Source: an uncultured Acetobacteraceae bacterium
GTDB lineage: Bacteria > Pseudomonadota > Alphaproteobacteria > Acetobacterales > Acetobacteraceae
Assembly: GCA_903839965.1 (NCBI GenBank)
Contig: CAIMEK010000664.1
Span: 1-7,580, forward strand
Length of the DNA: 7,580 nt
Direction of reading: 5' to 3'
Shown: in pieces, positions 1 through 6,964 of the stretch
How positions within the stretch are numbered: the first letter of the stretch is position 1
Layout of the letters: the number at the start of each line of letters is the position of its first letter
The notes under the pieces: generated by a model
Told to the model about the DNA's origin: nothing
The model's database searches: none
The model's input: only the letters and a program-made list of their open reading frames with translations
Translations under genes and position numbers: made by a program

Positions 1-29
1 CCGCGCTGCGGGCGGCGCGCACCATTTGA
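1..29 (+). CDS. possible C-terminal tail of an upstream gene (partial)
   Basis: One plus-strand frame entering from the left edge reads ALRAARTI and stops at TGA 27-29, 18 bases before the next start codon. The composition fits the end of an alphaproteobacterial protein, and the short spacing would place it in the same operon as the lyase. Another frame also stays open as far as 43, so the choice rests on composition and spacing alone. Eight residues are too few to name a family. The neighbouring lyase makes a CoA-transferase, acyl-CoA ligase or hydratase plausible, but that is a guess from context. Confidence 0.25.
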
Positions 30-47
30 CGAGAGGACACTGATCCG

Positions 48-962
48 ATGAAGCTGCACGAGGAACACGAACTGCCAATATGGCGGTCCAAGCTCATCTT
101 CCCCGTCAACGTGGAGAAATACGTCAAGAAGGCGCACACCCGCGGCGCCGACGCCATCGTGCTCGACCTCGAGGACGCCGTCGCCCCGGCGGACAAGGCC
201 TCCGCCCGCACCATGGTGCCCGACGCGGCGCGCCAGTGCGGCGCCGGCGGCGCCGACGTGCTGGTGCGCATCAACCGCCCGCTCGAGCTCGCCGTGCGCG
301 ATATCGAAACGGCAGTCTCGCCCGAGGTCGCCGCACTGGTGCTGCCGAAGGTGGACAGCGACAGCCATGTCCGCCTGCTGTCCGAACTGGTGGACGTGGT
401 GGAAGCCCAGAAGGGGATGCCGAAGGGGCACACCAAGTTCGCCGTGCTGATCGAGACGGCGGACGCGTTCTGGCGCATGCGCGAGATTGCCGGCGCGGAC
501 AAGCGGGTGGTGGCGATTTCGCTCGGCGTTGAGGATATCGCGCTGGAGACCCACTCCCGGCCGGACCCCGAATTGCTGATGAATCCGAGCCAGCAGATCG
601 TCTACGCCGCCTGCGCCGCCGGCATCCTGCCGCTCGGCGTGGTCGGATCGATCGCGAACTACCAGGACCAGGAAGGCTATCGCAAGGCGATCCGGTTCTC
701 GCGCCGCATGGGCTTCGAGGGCGGCTCCTGCATCCACCCGGATATCGTCCCGCTGCTGAACGAAGGCTTCGGCTACACCGACCAGGAGGTCGGCGAGGCG
801 GAACGGATCCTCGACGGGTGGAAGAAGGCGAACGCGGAAGGCCGCGGTTCGGCCACCGTGGACGGCAAGATGATCGACGTCCCGATCGTGGCCCGCGCCG
901 AGCGCGTGCTGCGCATCGCCGAACGCATCAAGGCCAAGGCCCGCGCGCACGGCGGCGGATAA
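48..962 (+). CDS. HpcH/HpaI aldolase / CitE-like CoA-ester lyase
   Basis: This is a 304-aa cytosolic TIM-barrel lyase of the HpcH/HpaI-CitE family, which splits or forms (3S)-malyl-, citramalyl- or citryl-type CoA thioesters using Mg2+. Visible family marks are LDLEDAV (residues 39-45), the substrate-binding Arg in VRIN (R74), LPKV (98-101), and the metal-binding pair E136 in LIET and D163 in LGVED. IHP (229-231) closes the barrel near the active site. The length matches malyl/citramalyl-CoA lyases (about 270-320 aa), and the C-terminal extension after about 245 is typical of the longer members that form a lid. An AGGA Shine-Dalgarno lies at 34-37, ten bases before the ATG. It leads an apparent operon with a TRAP transporter 44 bases downstream, which suggests the imported acid is activated to CoA and cleaved here. 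The exact substrate is not deducible. The family call is firm. Confidence 0.9.
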   Translation: MKLHEEHELPIWRSKLIFPVNVEKYVKKAHTRGADAIVLDLEDAVAPADKASARTMVPDAARQCGAGGADVLVRINRPLELAVRDIETAVSPEVAALVLPKVDSDSHVRLLSELVDVVEAQKGMPKGHTKFAVLIETADAFWRMREIAGADKRVVAISLGVEDIALETHSRPDPELLMNPSQQIVYAACAAGILPLGVVGSIANYQDQEGYRKAIRFSRRMGFEGGSCIHPDIVPLLNEGFGYTDQEVGEAERILDGWKKANAEGRGSATVDGKMIDVPIVARAERVLRIAERIKAKARAHGGG

Positions 963-967
963 CGCCC

Positions 968-987
968 GGCGCCGCAAGCGCCTGCGG
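968..987 (+). other. two overlapping short hairpins between lyase and dctP
   Basis: The 44-base gap between the lyase stop and dctP contains GGCGC (968-972) pairing with GCGCC (978-982) across a 5-base loop. A second, mutually exclusive pairing joins CCGCA (972-976) to TGCGG (983-987) across 6 bases. Neither is followed by a T-run, so this is not an intrinsic terminator. Such intercistronic stems can stabilise or partly separate the binding-protein message, but GC-rich gaps form short stems by chance and the role is speculative. Confidence 0.25.
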
Positions 988-1006
988 ATTGCAAAGGAGA
1001 ACGTCC

Positions 1007-2020
1007 ATGAAAACCAAAATGACCCGCAAGCAATTCCTGGTCGGGGCGGCCGCGGCGACCGGCGCCCTGGCGACCCGGCGTGCCGTGGCCGCAACGGTCT
1101 ACGACATGCGGCTGGGCATCGACCTCGCGCACGACCACCCGATCGTCATCGGCATGCAGGCGGCCGCCGACAAGATCAAGAGCGCCACCAACGGCGAGGT
1201 GAACGTTCGCATCTTCCCGGACAACCAGCTCGGCAACGACACCCACATGCTGGCCAACCTGCGCTCCGGCGCGATGCAGGCGATGGGGATCGGCGACAAC
1301 ATCCTGGCCACGCTGGTGCCGAACGCCGCCATCGACAATGTCGGCTTCGCCTTCAAGGCGCCGGAAACCGCATGGGCGGCGCTGGACGGCGCCGTCGGCG
1401 ATATCGTCCGCGCCGACATCGTCAAGACCGGGCTGGTGCCGATGCACCACATCTGGGACCAGGGCTTCCGCCAGATCACCTCCAGCGCCAAGCAGATCAA
1501 TTCCCCGGACGACCTGCGTGGCTTCAAGATGCGGGTGCCGCCGAGCCCCATTTCGCTGCAGATCTTCCAGAGCCTGGGCTCGTCGCCGGTGACGATCAAC
1601 TCGGCGGAAATCTACACCTCGCTGCAGACCCACGTGGTCGATGGCCAGGAGAACCCGCTCGCCGTCATCGAGACGCAGAAGTTCTACCAGGTGCAGAAAT
1701 ACTGCGCGCTTACCGGCCATATGTGGGTCGGCTTCTGGCTGCTGGTGAACGGGGCGTTCTGGAACGGCATGCCGGCGAACCTGCGCAAGATCGTCGGCGA
1801 TGCGTTCGACGCGGAAGCCACCAAGGCGCGGCCGGCCAACGAGGACCTCAACAACTCGCTCGAAGCGGTGCTCACGCAGCAGGGCCTCACCTTCAACCGG
1901 CCGGACAAGGCCGCGTTCCAGGCGGCGCTGGCGAAGTCGGGCATCTACAAGACGTGGCAGTCGAAGTTCGGGGCACCCCTATGGTCGGCGCTGGAAAAGT
2001 TCACCGGAACGCTCGGGTGA
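1007..2020 (+). CDS. dctP: TRAP transporter periplasmic substrate-binding protein (DctP family)
   Basis: This 337-aa periplasmic solute-binding protein captures an organic acid and delivers it to the DctQM membrane unit. The start at 1007 is set by AAAGGAGA (993-1000), a strong Shine-Dalgarno six bases upstream. The N-terminus TRKQFL (6-11) followed by an Ala-rich stretch and AVA (26-28) looks like an exported leader. It resembles a twin-arginine signal but has RK instead of RR, so Sec or Tat export is open. The mature part has the DctP pattern: D-LRGFKMRVP (169-178), where R176 is the expected carboxylate-binding arginine, then SPVTINSAEIYTSLQ (193-207) and VDGQENP (211-217). The length suits the family (about 320-345 aa). 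The stop overlaps the permease start by 4 bases, so the two are translationally coupled. The ligand is unknown; the lyase upstream hints at a dicarboxylate or hydroxy acid. Confidence 0.93.
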   Translation: MKTKMTRKQFLVGAAAATGALATRRAVAATVYDMRLGIDLAHDHPIVIGMQAAADKIKSATNGEVNVRIFPDNQLGNDTHMLANLRSGAMQAMGIGDNILATLVPNAAIDNVGFAFKAPETAWAALDGAVGDIVRADIVKTGLVPMHHIWDQGFRQITSSAKQINSPDDLRGFKMRVPPSPISLQIFQSLGSSPVTINSAEIYTSLQTHVVDGQENPLAVIETQKFYQVQKYCALTGHMWVGFWLLVNGAFWNGMPANLRKIVGDAFDAEATKARPANEDLNNSLEAVLTQQGLTFNRPDKAAFQAALAKSGIYKTWQSKFGAPLWSALEKFTGTLG

Positions 2021-3867
2021 ACGGCGAAGCTGCGGCGCCGCTCGGCGCCGTGCTGCTGCGGATCGACCTGCTGCTGGACAGGGTGACGCAATGGGTCGCG
2101 GCGGTGTTGGTTGCCGTCGAGACCCTCATCCTGTTTTGCGGCGTGATCTGGCGCTACGTGCTCAACATGCCGCTCTACTGGACCGACGAGGTCGCAGAGA
2201 CGCTGTTCCTGTGGCTGGTGAGCCTCGGCGCGGTGATCGCGCTGCGCCGCGGCGAACATATGCGCATGACCATGGTGGTCGGCCGCCTTGGGCCGTTCGC
2301 CGGACGCCTGGCGGAGCGGTTCGGGGCGCTGATCGTCGCGGTGGTGGCGATCGGGCTGCTGGGACCCGGCAGCATCTATGCCGCGCAGCAGGGGGCGATC
2401 CTGACGCCGGTGCTGGAGATCCCGGGCTCGTGGATGATCTATGGCCAGCTGATCGCGCTGGTCATGCTGGTCTACGTGGCGTTGCGCCGCCTGTTCGCGG
2501 ACACCACGCCGCGCGAACTGGCCATCGTGCTCGGCACCGGCGCCGCGGTGGCGCTGGTGCTGTGGTTGCTGGCGCCGGTGTTCGAGGCACTCGGCAATGC
2601 CAACCTGCTGATCTTCTTCATCGGCATCGTCAGCGCCTGCATCTTCTTCGGCGTGCCGATCGCCTTCAGCTTCGCCATCTCCACTTTTGCCTATATCAAC
2701 TTCACCACCACGCTGCCGCTACAGGTCATCATCGGCCAGATGGACCAGGGGATGGCCGGCATCGAACTGCTGGCTGTGCCGATGTTCGTGGTGCTCGGCC
2801 TGCTGCTGGAGATGACCGGCATCGCGCGGGCGCTGGTGGACCTGCTGGCATCGCTGATCGGCCACCGGCGGGGCGGCCTGTCCTACGTACTGATCGCCGC
2901 GATGTACCTGGTATCGGGCATTTCCGGCTCCAAAGCGGCGGATCAGGCGGCGGTGGCGCCGGTGCTGGTGCCGGAAATGCGCCGCCGCGGTTACATTCCC
3001 GGCGAACTCGCCGCCCAGCTTGCCGCCTCGGCGGCGATGTCGGAGACAATCCCGCCGAGCCTCGTGCTGATCATCGTCGGGGCCGTCACCGGGGTATCGA
3101 CGGCGGCACTGTTCACCGGCGGCCTGTTGCCGGCGGCGCTGGCGGCACTCATGCTGGCCATCCTGGTATTCTTCCGCTCGCGCGGCGATCACTCGCAGGG
3201 GGAACGCGCGTCGTGGCGCATGGCGGGCCGATTCTTCGTCATCGCCGTTCCGGCGCTTATCCTGCCGCTGGTGATCCGCTATGCGGTGCTGGACGGCATC
3301 ACCACCGCCGTCGAGGTGGCAACGGTCGGCGTGGTCTATTCGATCCTCGTCGGCATCGCGGTCTACCGCTGCTTCGACTGGCGCCGCATCATGCCCATCC
3401 TGGTCGAGACTGCGGCGCTGACCGGCGCGATCCTGTTCATCATCGGCAGCGCCAGCGCGATGGGCTGGTCGCTCACCCAGGCCGGATTCGCGCAGGTGCT
3501 GGCGGACTTCATGGGGCGCCTGCCCGGTGGGGCGGCCGGCTTCATGGCGATTTCCATCGTCATGTTCATGGTGCTCGGCAGCGTGCTGGAAGGGCTGCCG
3601 GCGATGGTGCTGTTCGGCCCGCTGCTGTTTCCGATCGCGCAACAGTTCGGCATCAACCTGGTGCAGTATGCGCTGGTCGCCATTCTGGCGATGGGCATCG
3701 GGCTGTTCTCGCCGCCGTTCGGGGTGGGGTTCTACCAGAGCTGCCTGTTCGTGAAGGTCTCGTCCGACGAGGCGTTCGGGCGCATCTGGCCGTATATGGC
3801 CTCGATCCTGGCGGCGCTGATCATCGTCGCCGCGGTGCCTTGGATCTCTACCGGATTCCTCCAGTAG
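2017..3867 (+). CDS. dctQM: fused TRAP transporter permease DctQM
   Basis: A single 616-aa inner-membrane protein joins the small DctQ and large DctM subunits of a sodium-driven TRAP importer. I chose the GTG at 2017 because it sits in a GTGA overlap with the dctP stop and gives a normal DctQ N-terminus. The open frame extends much further back only as a shadow of dctP. DctQ part: helix about 26-44, WTDEVAE (55-61) and RRGEHMRM (77-84), both DctQ hallmarks, then helices near 103-118 and 139-156. A linker helix spans about 168-188. The DctM domain starts near 195 with GVPIAF (212-217), a GISGSKAAD loop near 301 and ETIPPS near 344, and ends near 612. The length matches fused permeases. It is the last gene of the operon, and its stop lies only 3 bases from the convergent slipin gene. 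Confidence 0.93.
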   Translation: MNGEAAAPLGAVLLRIDLLLDRVTQWVAAVLVAVETLILFCGVIWRYVLNMPLYWTDEVAETLFLWLVSLGAVIALRRGEHMRMTMVVGRLGPFAGRLAERFGALIVAVVAIGLLGPGSIYAAQQGAILTPVLEIPGSWMIYGQLIALVMLVYVALRRLFADTTPRELAIVLGTGAAVALVLWLLAPVFEALGNANLLIFFIGIVSACIFFGVPIAFSFAISTFAYINFTTTLPLQVIIGQMDQGMAGIELLAVPMFVVLGLLLEMTGIARALVDLLASLIGHRRGGLSYVLIAAMYLVSGISGSKAADQAAVAPVLVPEMRRRGYIPGELAAQLAASAAMSETIPPSLVLIIVGAVTGVSTAALFTGGLLPAALAALMLAILVFFRSRGDHSQGERASWRMAGRFFVIAVPALILPLVIRYAVLDGITTAVEVATVGVVYSILVGIAVYRCFDWRRIMPILVETAALTGAILFIIGSASAMGWSLTQAGFAQVLADFMGRLPGGAAGFMAISIVMFMVLGSVLEGLPAMVLFGPLLFPIAQQFGINLVQYALVAILAMGIGLFSPPFGVGFYQSCLFVKVSSDEAFGRIWPYMASILAALIIVAAVPWISTGFLQ

Positions 3868-3870
3868 CGC

Positions 3871-4635
3871 TCAGCGTTCGGCGAGCCCGCCGATCACCTT
3901 GGCCAGGTCGAGCGGGAACGGGAACACGATGGTCGAGTTCTTGTCGCTGCCGATCTCGGTCAGCGTGCCGAGGTAGCGCAGCAGCATCGCGTTCGGCGTC
4001 GACGACAGCATGCGCGCCGCCTCGGTCAGCTTCTCGGCCGCCTGCTGCTCGCCCTCGGCGTTGATGATCTTGGCGCGCCGCAGCCGTTCCGCCTCGGCCT
4101 GGCGGCCGATGGCGCGCACCATGGTTTCGTTCAGGTCGACCTGCTTGATCTCGACGGACGTCACCTTGATGCCCCAGGCCTCGGTCTGCGAGTCGAGGAT
4201 TTCCTGGATGGCGGCGTTCAGCCGGTCGCGTTCGGCCAGCATCTCATCCAGCGTGTGCTTGCCGAGCACGGAGCGCAGCGTGGTTTGGGCCAACTGGCTG
4301 GTGGCAAGGAGAAAATTCTCCACCTGGATCACCGCGCGGTCGGCGTCCACCACGCGGAAATACAGCACGGCGTTGACCTTCACCGACACGTTGTCGCGCG
4401 AGATCACGTCCTGGCTCGGCACGTCGAGCACCACGGTGCGCAGGTCCACCCGCACCATCTGCTGCACGTAGGGGATGACGATGATCAACCCAGGCCCTTT
4501 CACGCCGGTGAAGCGGCCCAGCGTGAACATCACCGCGCGCTGGTACTCGCGCAGGATGCGCACCGCCCGCCCGAGCACGACCACCACCACGACCACCACC
4601 ACCACCGCCATCAGGTTGGCTGAATTCAACAGCAT
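3871..4635 (-). CDS. slipin / stomatin-like SPFH (band 7) membrane protein
   Basis: This 254-aa SPFH-domain protein is expected to oligomerise at the inner membrane and organise membrane microdomains or present substrate to its NfeD protease partner. An N-terminal hydrophobic anchor (about 9-22, mostly valine) is followed by the band-7 core: VPSQDVISRDNVSVKVNAVLYF (72-93), LRSVLGKHTLDEMLAERDRLN (120-140), AWGIKVTSVEIKQVDL (153-168) and the charged helix RQAEAERLRRAKIINAEGEQQAAEKL (178-203). This helix is the slipin signature coiled-coil region. The hydrophobic tail STIVFPFPLDL (234-244) resembles the region of archaeal stomatin PH1511 cleaved by its NfeD partner PH1510. The frame extends 27 codons upstream, but the start at 4635 is preferred because GGGAGG lies five bases before it and the extension would overlap nfeD. 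It follows nfeD by 25 bases and is surely cotranscribed with it. Confidence 0.93.
   Translation of the reverse strand: MLLNSANLMAVVVVVVVVVVLGRAVRILREYQRAVMFTLGRFTGVKGPGLIIVIPYVQQMVRVDLRTVVLDVPSQDVISRDNVSVKVNAVLYFRVVDADRAVIQVENFLLATSQLAQTTLRSVLGKHTLDEMLAERDRLNAAIQEILDSQTEAWGIKVTSVEIKQVDLNETMVRAIGRQAEAERLRRAKIINAEGEQQAAEKLTEAARMLSSTPNAMLLRYLGTLTEIGSDKNSTIVFPFPLDLAKVIGGLAER
4576..4605 (-). repeat. GTG/GTC triplet repeat encoding ten valines
   Basis: Ten consecutive valine codons occupy residues 11-20 of the slipin: four GTG, one GTC, three GTG, one GTC and one GTG in reading order. The tract is a near-pure trinucleotide microsatellite within the membrane anchor. Length changes by slippage would add or remove whole valines without shifting the frame, which may explain how it is tolerated. 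Valine-rich anchors are common in slipins; a run this uniform is unusual. Confidence 0.85.
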
Positions 4636-4640
4636 CGCAT

Positions 4641-4646
4641 CCTCCC
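4641..4646 (-). promoter_or_regulatory. ribosome binding site fixing the slipin start
   Basis: The plus-strand CCTCCC reads GGGAGG on the coding strand, five bases ahead of the ATG at 4635. A second out-of-frame ATG at 4640 touches the motif directly and would be too close to be used. This site argues against the longer slipin frame that begins at 4716. Confidence 0.6.
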
Positions 4647-4660
4647 GAGCAGTGGCCGCG

Positions 4661-6013
4661 TCAGTGCGGCTCCACCAGCAACCATAACCCGTCGCGCCCG
4701 ATGACGCGTACGGCATCGCCGGGCGCCAGCGGCCAGGCCGCCCGCGCGTGCCAGCGTTCGCCGCGCACCTGCACCTGGCCGGCCTCGCCGCTCCACGCCG
4801 CGACCCGCCCCTCCGCGCCCAGCAGCGTCGCCTCGCCGGTCACCACCGGCCGCCGGCGCGAGCGCAGCAGCGCCCCCAGCACCACGCCGAACACCAGCAC
4901 GGCGCCCAGCGTGGCGGCGACGACGGTGGGGCGCGACGGCTGCAGCGAAGGATCGCGGAACATCATCAGCGAGCCGATCAGGAAAGCGGCGGCGCCGCCC
5001 AGCACGAAGGCGCCGAACGCCGGCACGAAGGCCTCAGCGACGATCAGCCCCAGCCCGAAGGCCGCCAGCGCGGCGCCGGCATAGTCGATCGGCAGCAGGT
5101 TCAGCCCGTAGCCGCCCAGCAACAGACAGATGGTGCCCAACACCCCGGGCGCGAAGATGCCGGGATGCATCAGCTCGAAGGCGACGCCCGCCAGCCCGGC
5201 CAGCAGCAGGAGGTAGATCAGCGACGGGTTGGTCAGCACGCCCAGCAGGCGGTCGCGCCGGTCGGGCACCACCTGGCGCAGCGTGGCGCCGGCGATGGCG
5301 AGCCGCATGGGCTGGCCGGCGACCACCACGCTGCGCCCGTCGGCCGCGGCGAGCAGCGCGGCGACGCTGCCGGCCTGCAACTCAACGACATGCTCGCGCA
5401 GGGCCGCGTCCCAGGACAGGCTGACCCCCTCGCGCACCGCCTGCTCGGCCCAGTCGGCGTTGCGCCCGTGCAGCGTGGCGAGGCCGCGGATATAGGCTAC
5501 CGCGTCGTTGGTGATCTTGGTGAGTTCGGCGTTGCGGGCAGGGGGCGCGTCGGCGGCGGGCTGCTTCCTCGGCTCCGGCAAGGGGGTCTCGCCGAACAGC
5601 GACACCGGCGTGGCGGCGCCGAGATTGGTGCCCGGCGCCATCGCCGCCAGCGCGCTGGCGTAGAGGATGTAGGTGCCGGCGCTGGCGGCGCGGGCCCCGC
5701 CCGGCGCGACATAGGCGAGCACCGGCACCGGTGAGGCGAGCATGCCGCGGATGATGGTGCGCATCGCGCTGTCCAGGCCGCCGGGGGTGTCGATGCGCAG
5801 CACCACCGCTACGGCGTGGTTGGCTGCGGCCTCGTGCAGCGCGCGCACGACGTATTCCGCCGTCGCCGGCCCGATCGGCCCATCCAGCGCCACCTCGACG
5901 GCTTCCCCGGCGGCCGCGCCGCCCGCCGGCGCCGCCAGCAGCACGCCAAGCAGCAGCGCCCCGGCCCACCGGCCCCCGGCCGCCACCCACGCCCGCCACA
6001 GCATCTGGAGCAT
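4661..6013 (-). CDS. nfeD: NfeD family membrane-bound serine protease (ClpP class), long form
   Basis: This 450-aa protein is a long-form NfeD, a membrane-anchored serine protease paired with slipins. A signal peptide (about 1-35, AL-rich ending in GGAAAG) precedes a ClpP-fold domain with LRIDTPGG (72-79) and AASAGTY (109-115). S111 matches the nucleophile of archaeal PH1510 (S97), and K166 in ELTKITND matches its general base (K138), giving a Ser-Lys dyad. A proline-rich insert (142-161) lies between them and is longer than in PH1510. Hydrophobic segments follow near 264-281, 287-303, 311-330, 335-351 and 364-384. The C-terminal OB-fold NfeD domain is at 388-449 (GEATLLGAEG, GERWHARA, AVRVIGRDG). 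The start is uncertain: neither M1 nor M4 has a clear Shine-Dalgarno. The slipin gene follows by 25 bases, the classic arrangement for this pair. Confidence 0.93.
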   Translation of the reverse strand: MLQMLWRAWVAAGGRWAGALLLGVLLAAPAGGAAAGEAVEVALDGPIGPATAEYVVRALHEAAANHAVAVVLRIDTPGGLDSAMRTIIRGMLASPVPVLAYVAPGGARAASAGTYILYASALAAMAPGTNLGAATPVSLFGETPLPEPRKQPAADAPPARNAELTKITNDAVAYIRGLATLHGRNADWAEQAVREGVSLSWDAALREHVVELQAGSVAALLAAADGRSVVVAGQPMRLAIAGATLRQVVPDRRDRLLGVLTNPSLIYLLLLAGLAGVAFELMHPGIFAPGVLGTICLLLGGYGLNLLPIDYAGAALAAFGLGLIVAEAFVPAFGAFVLGGAAAFLIGSLMMFRDPSLQPSRPTVVAATLGAVLVFGVVLGALLRSRRRPVVTGEATLLGAEGRVAAWSGEAGQVQVRGERWHARAAWPLAPGDAVRVIGRDGLWLLVEPH

Positions 6014-6059
6014 GATTGCACCGACGGCTTGCGGCGCCGCCCTGGCGCGATGCTACTCC

Positions 6060-6074
6060 CGCGCGGGCCGCGCG
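6060..6074. repeat. interrupted palindrome in the nfeD/SDR divergent gap
   Basis: CGCGCGG (6060-6066) and CCGCGCG (6068-6074) are perfect inverted arms around one central G. The 150-base gap 6014-6163 separates divergent nfeD and SDR genes and must hold both promoters, so an operator is possible. A 10-base palindrome GCGGCGCCGC also lies at 6031-6040. Both are pure G/C and could arise from composition alone. I could not identify convincing -35/-10 elements in the gap. Confidence 0.3.
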
Positions 6075-6096
6075 TCACGCCGAGGCGCGATTGTTC

Positions 6097-6115
6097 CGCA
6101 GCGACTTGCGCTGCG
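6097..6115 (+). other. 7-bp stem-loop in the SDR leader
   Basis: CGCAGCG (6097-6103) pairs perfectly with CGCTGCG (6109-6115) across the loop ACTTG. It ends 48 bases before the chosen SDR start and has no T-run after it, so it is not a terminator. It could be an operator or a leader RNA stem. It is the most regular dyad in this gap because it contains A-T pairs and a clear loop. Confidence 0.35.
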
Positions 6116-6151
6116 CCGCGGACCGACCGAGGCTGTGCGCCGGCAGCGAAC

Positions 6152-6156
6152 GGGAG
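6152..6156 (+). promoter_or_regulatory. ribosome binding site of the SDR gene
   Basis: GGGAG stands one base before the ATG at 6158 and seven bases before the in-frame ATG at 6164. The spacing favours 6164 as the true start. The open frame continues far upstream across nfeD antisense sequence, so this motif is the main evidence for where the protein begins. Confidence 0.5.
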
Positions 6157-6163
6157 CATGGCG

Positions 6164-6949
6164 ATGCAAGACGCATGGAACGGGCAGGTGGCGTTGGTGA
6201 CCGGGGGCGGACGCGGTATCGGGCGGGCGGTGGTGCGCATGCTCGCGGCCCACGGCGTCGCGGTCGGCGTGAACTGGCGCGAGCGGGCGGACGCCGCGGA
6301 GGAGGTGGCGGCGGAGGTGCGCGCCCAGGGCGGCCGGGCCATCGCGGTCGGCGCGGACGTCGCCGATGCCGACGCGGTCGCGGCGATGGTGGCGCGCGTC
6401 GAGGCGGAACTCGGGCCGATCTCCATCCTGGTGAACAACGCCGGCATCGCCTGGTCGGCGACGATCGACAGCTGGGAGCCCGCCGGCTTCGCGCGGCTGC
6501 GCGCGGTCAACGTCGATGGCGTGATCCACACCGTGCGGGCCGTGGTCGGCGGCATGCGCGCGCGCCGCTACGGGCGCATCGTCAACGTCGCCTCGATCGC
6601 CGGCCTGGTCACCGCCAGCTTCATAGGCAACCACTTCTATGCCGGCACGAAGGCCGAGCTGATGGTGCTCGGCAAGCGGTTCGCCTTCGAACTCGGCCCG
6701 CACGGCATCACCGTCAACACCGTCGCGCCCGGCTACGTGCGCACCGACATGAACGAGGCCGGCCGCACGGTCGAGGAGGCGAAGGCGGCCGAGGCGAATT
6801 TCGCCGCGCGCGCGATGACCGGGCGGATCGGCGAACCGGACGACATCGCCAATGCGGTGGTGTTCCTGGCCGCGCCGGCGTCCGGCTGGATCAGCGCGCA
6901 GGTGCTGGCGGTGGATGGCGGGCGGATGGATTTCGTCGGCCACGGCTGA
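6164..6949 (+). CDS. SDR family NAD(P)-dependent oxidoreductase (FabG-like)
   Basis: This 261-aa classical short-chain dehydrogenase/reductase is a cytosolic Rossmann-fold enzyme that interconverts a carbonyl and an alcohol with NAD(P)(H). The cofactor motif TGGGRGIG is at 13-20. A basic residue after beta-2 (NWRER, R39) suggests NADP(H). ADV (64-66) and NNAG (91-94) are standard. The catalytic set is N116 or nearby, S144, Y159 and K163 (YAGTK), followed by VAPGYVRTDM (187-196). The S-to-Y interval contains 14 residues rather than the usual 12, so the substrate-side loop is slightly enlarged. The end VLAVDGGRMDF is typical. FabG-like 3-oxoacyl reductases look like this, and an acyl-carrier-like gene lies on the other side of a 15-base convergent gap, but SDR substrates cannot be assigned by sequence. 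A start six bases earlier (6158) is possible. Confidence 0.92.
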   Translation: MQDAWNGQVALVTGGGRGIGRAVVRMLAAHGVAVGVNWRERADAAEEVAAEVRAQGGRAIAVGADVADADAVAAMVARVEAELGPISILVNNAGIAWSATIDSWEPAGFARLRAVNVDGVIHTVRAVVGGMRARRYGRIVNVASIAGLVTASFIGNHFYAGTKAELMVLGKRFAFELGPHGITVNTVAPGYVRTDMNEAGRTVEEAKAAEANFAARAMTGRIGEPDDIANAVVFLAAPASGWISAQVLAVDGGRMDFVGHG

Positions 6950-6964
6950 CCCGCGGCGAGGCCG

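Noticed and set aside
2719..3642. Long minus-strand open frame opposite dctM
   Set aside because: Its translation is rich in H, R, Q and D without hydrophobic core patterns and lies wholly antisense to a clear DctM domain. Long antisense frames are expected at this GC content.
1800..4064. 754-aa plus-strand open frame across dctP, dctQM and slipin
   Set aside because: It is R/G/A/P-rich low-complexity sequence in another frame of well-supported genes on both strands, with no domain.
4255..4623. Histidine-rich plus-strand frame resembling a metal-binding protein
   Set aside because: The His/Asp runs are the antisense reading of the valine codons in the slipin anchor and of other slipin codons. 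No ribosome binding site or domain supports it.
4636..4716. 27-residue N-terminal extension of the slipin
   Set aside because: It would overlap the nfeD 3' end, lacks homology-like character, and GGGAGG is well spaced for the start at 4635.
4748..5734. 328-aa plus-strand open frame antisense to nfeD
   Set aside because: The product is Q/H/R/G-rich with no fold signature, and the opposite strand has a full-length NfeD with catalytic and OB domains.
5816..6163. N-terminal extension of the SDR frame
   Set aside because: The extension is arginine- and proline-rich, overlaps nfeD antisense, and precedes a proper SDR start with a GGGAG ribosome binding site and the usual short lead-in to the TGxxxGxG motif.
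6950..6964. Terminator between the SDR and the carrier gene
   Set aside because: The 15-base convergent gap has no hairpin followed by a T-run on either strand. The nearby GCCGGCGGGC-type pairs are explained by GC content.
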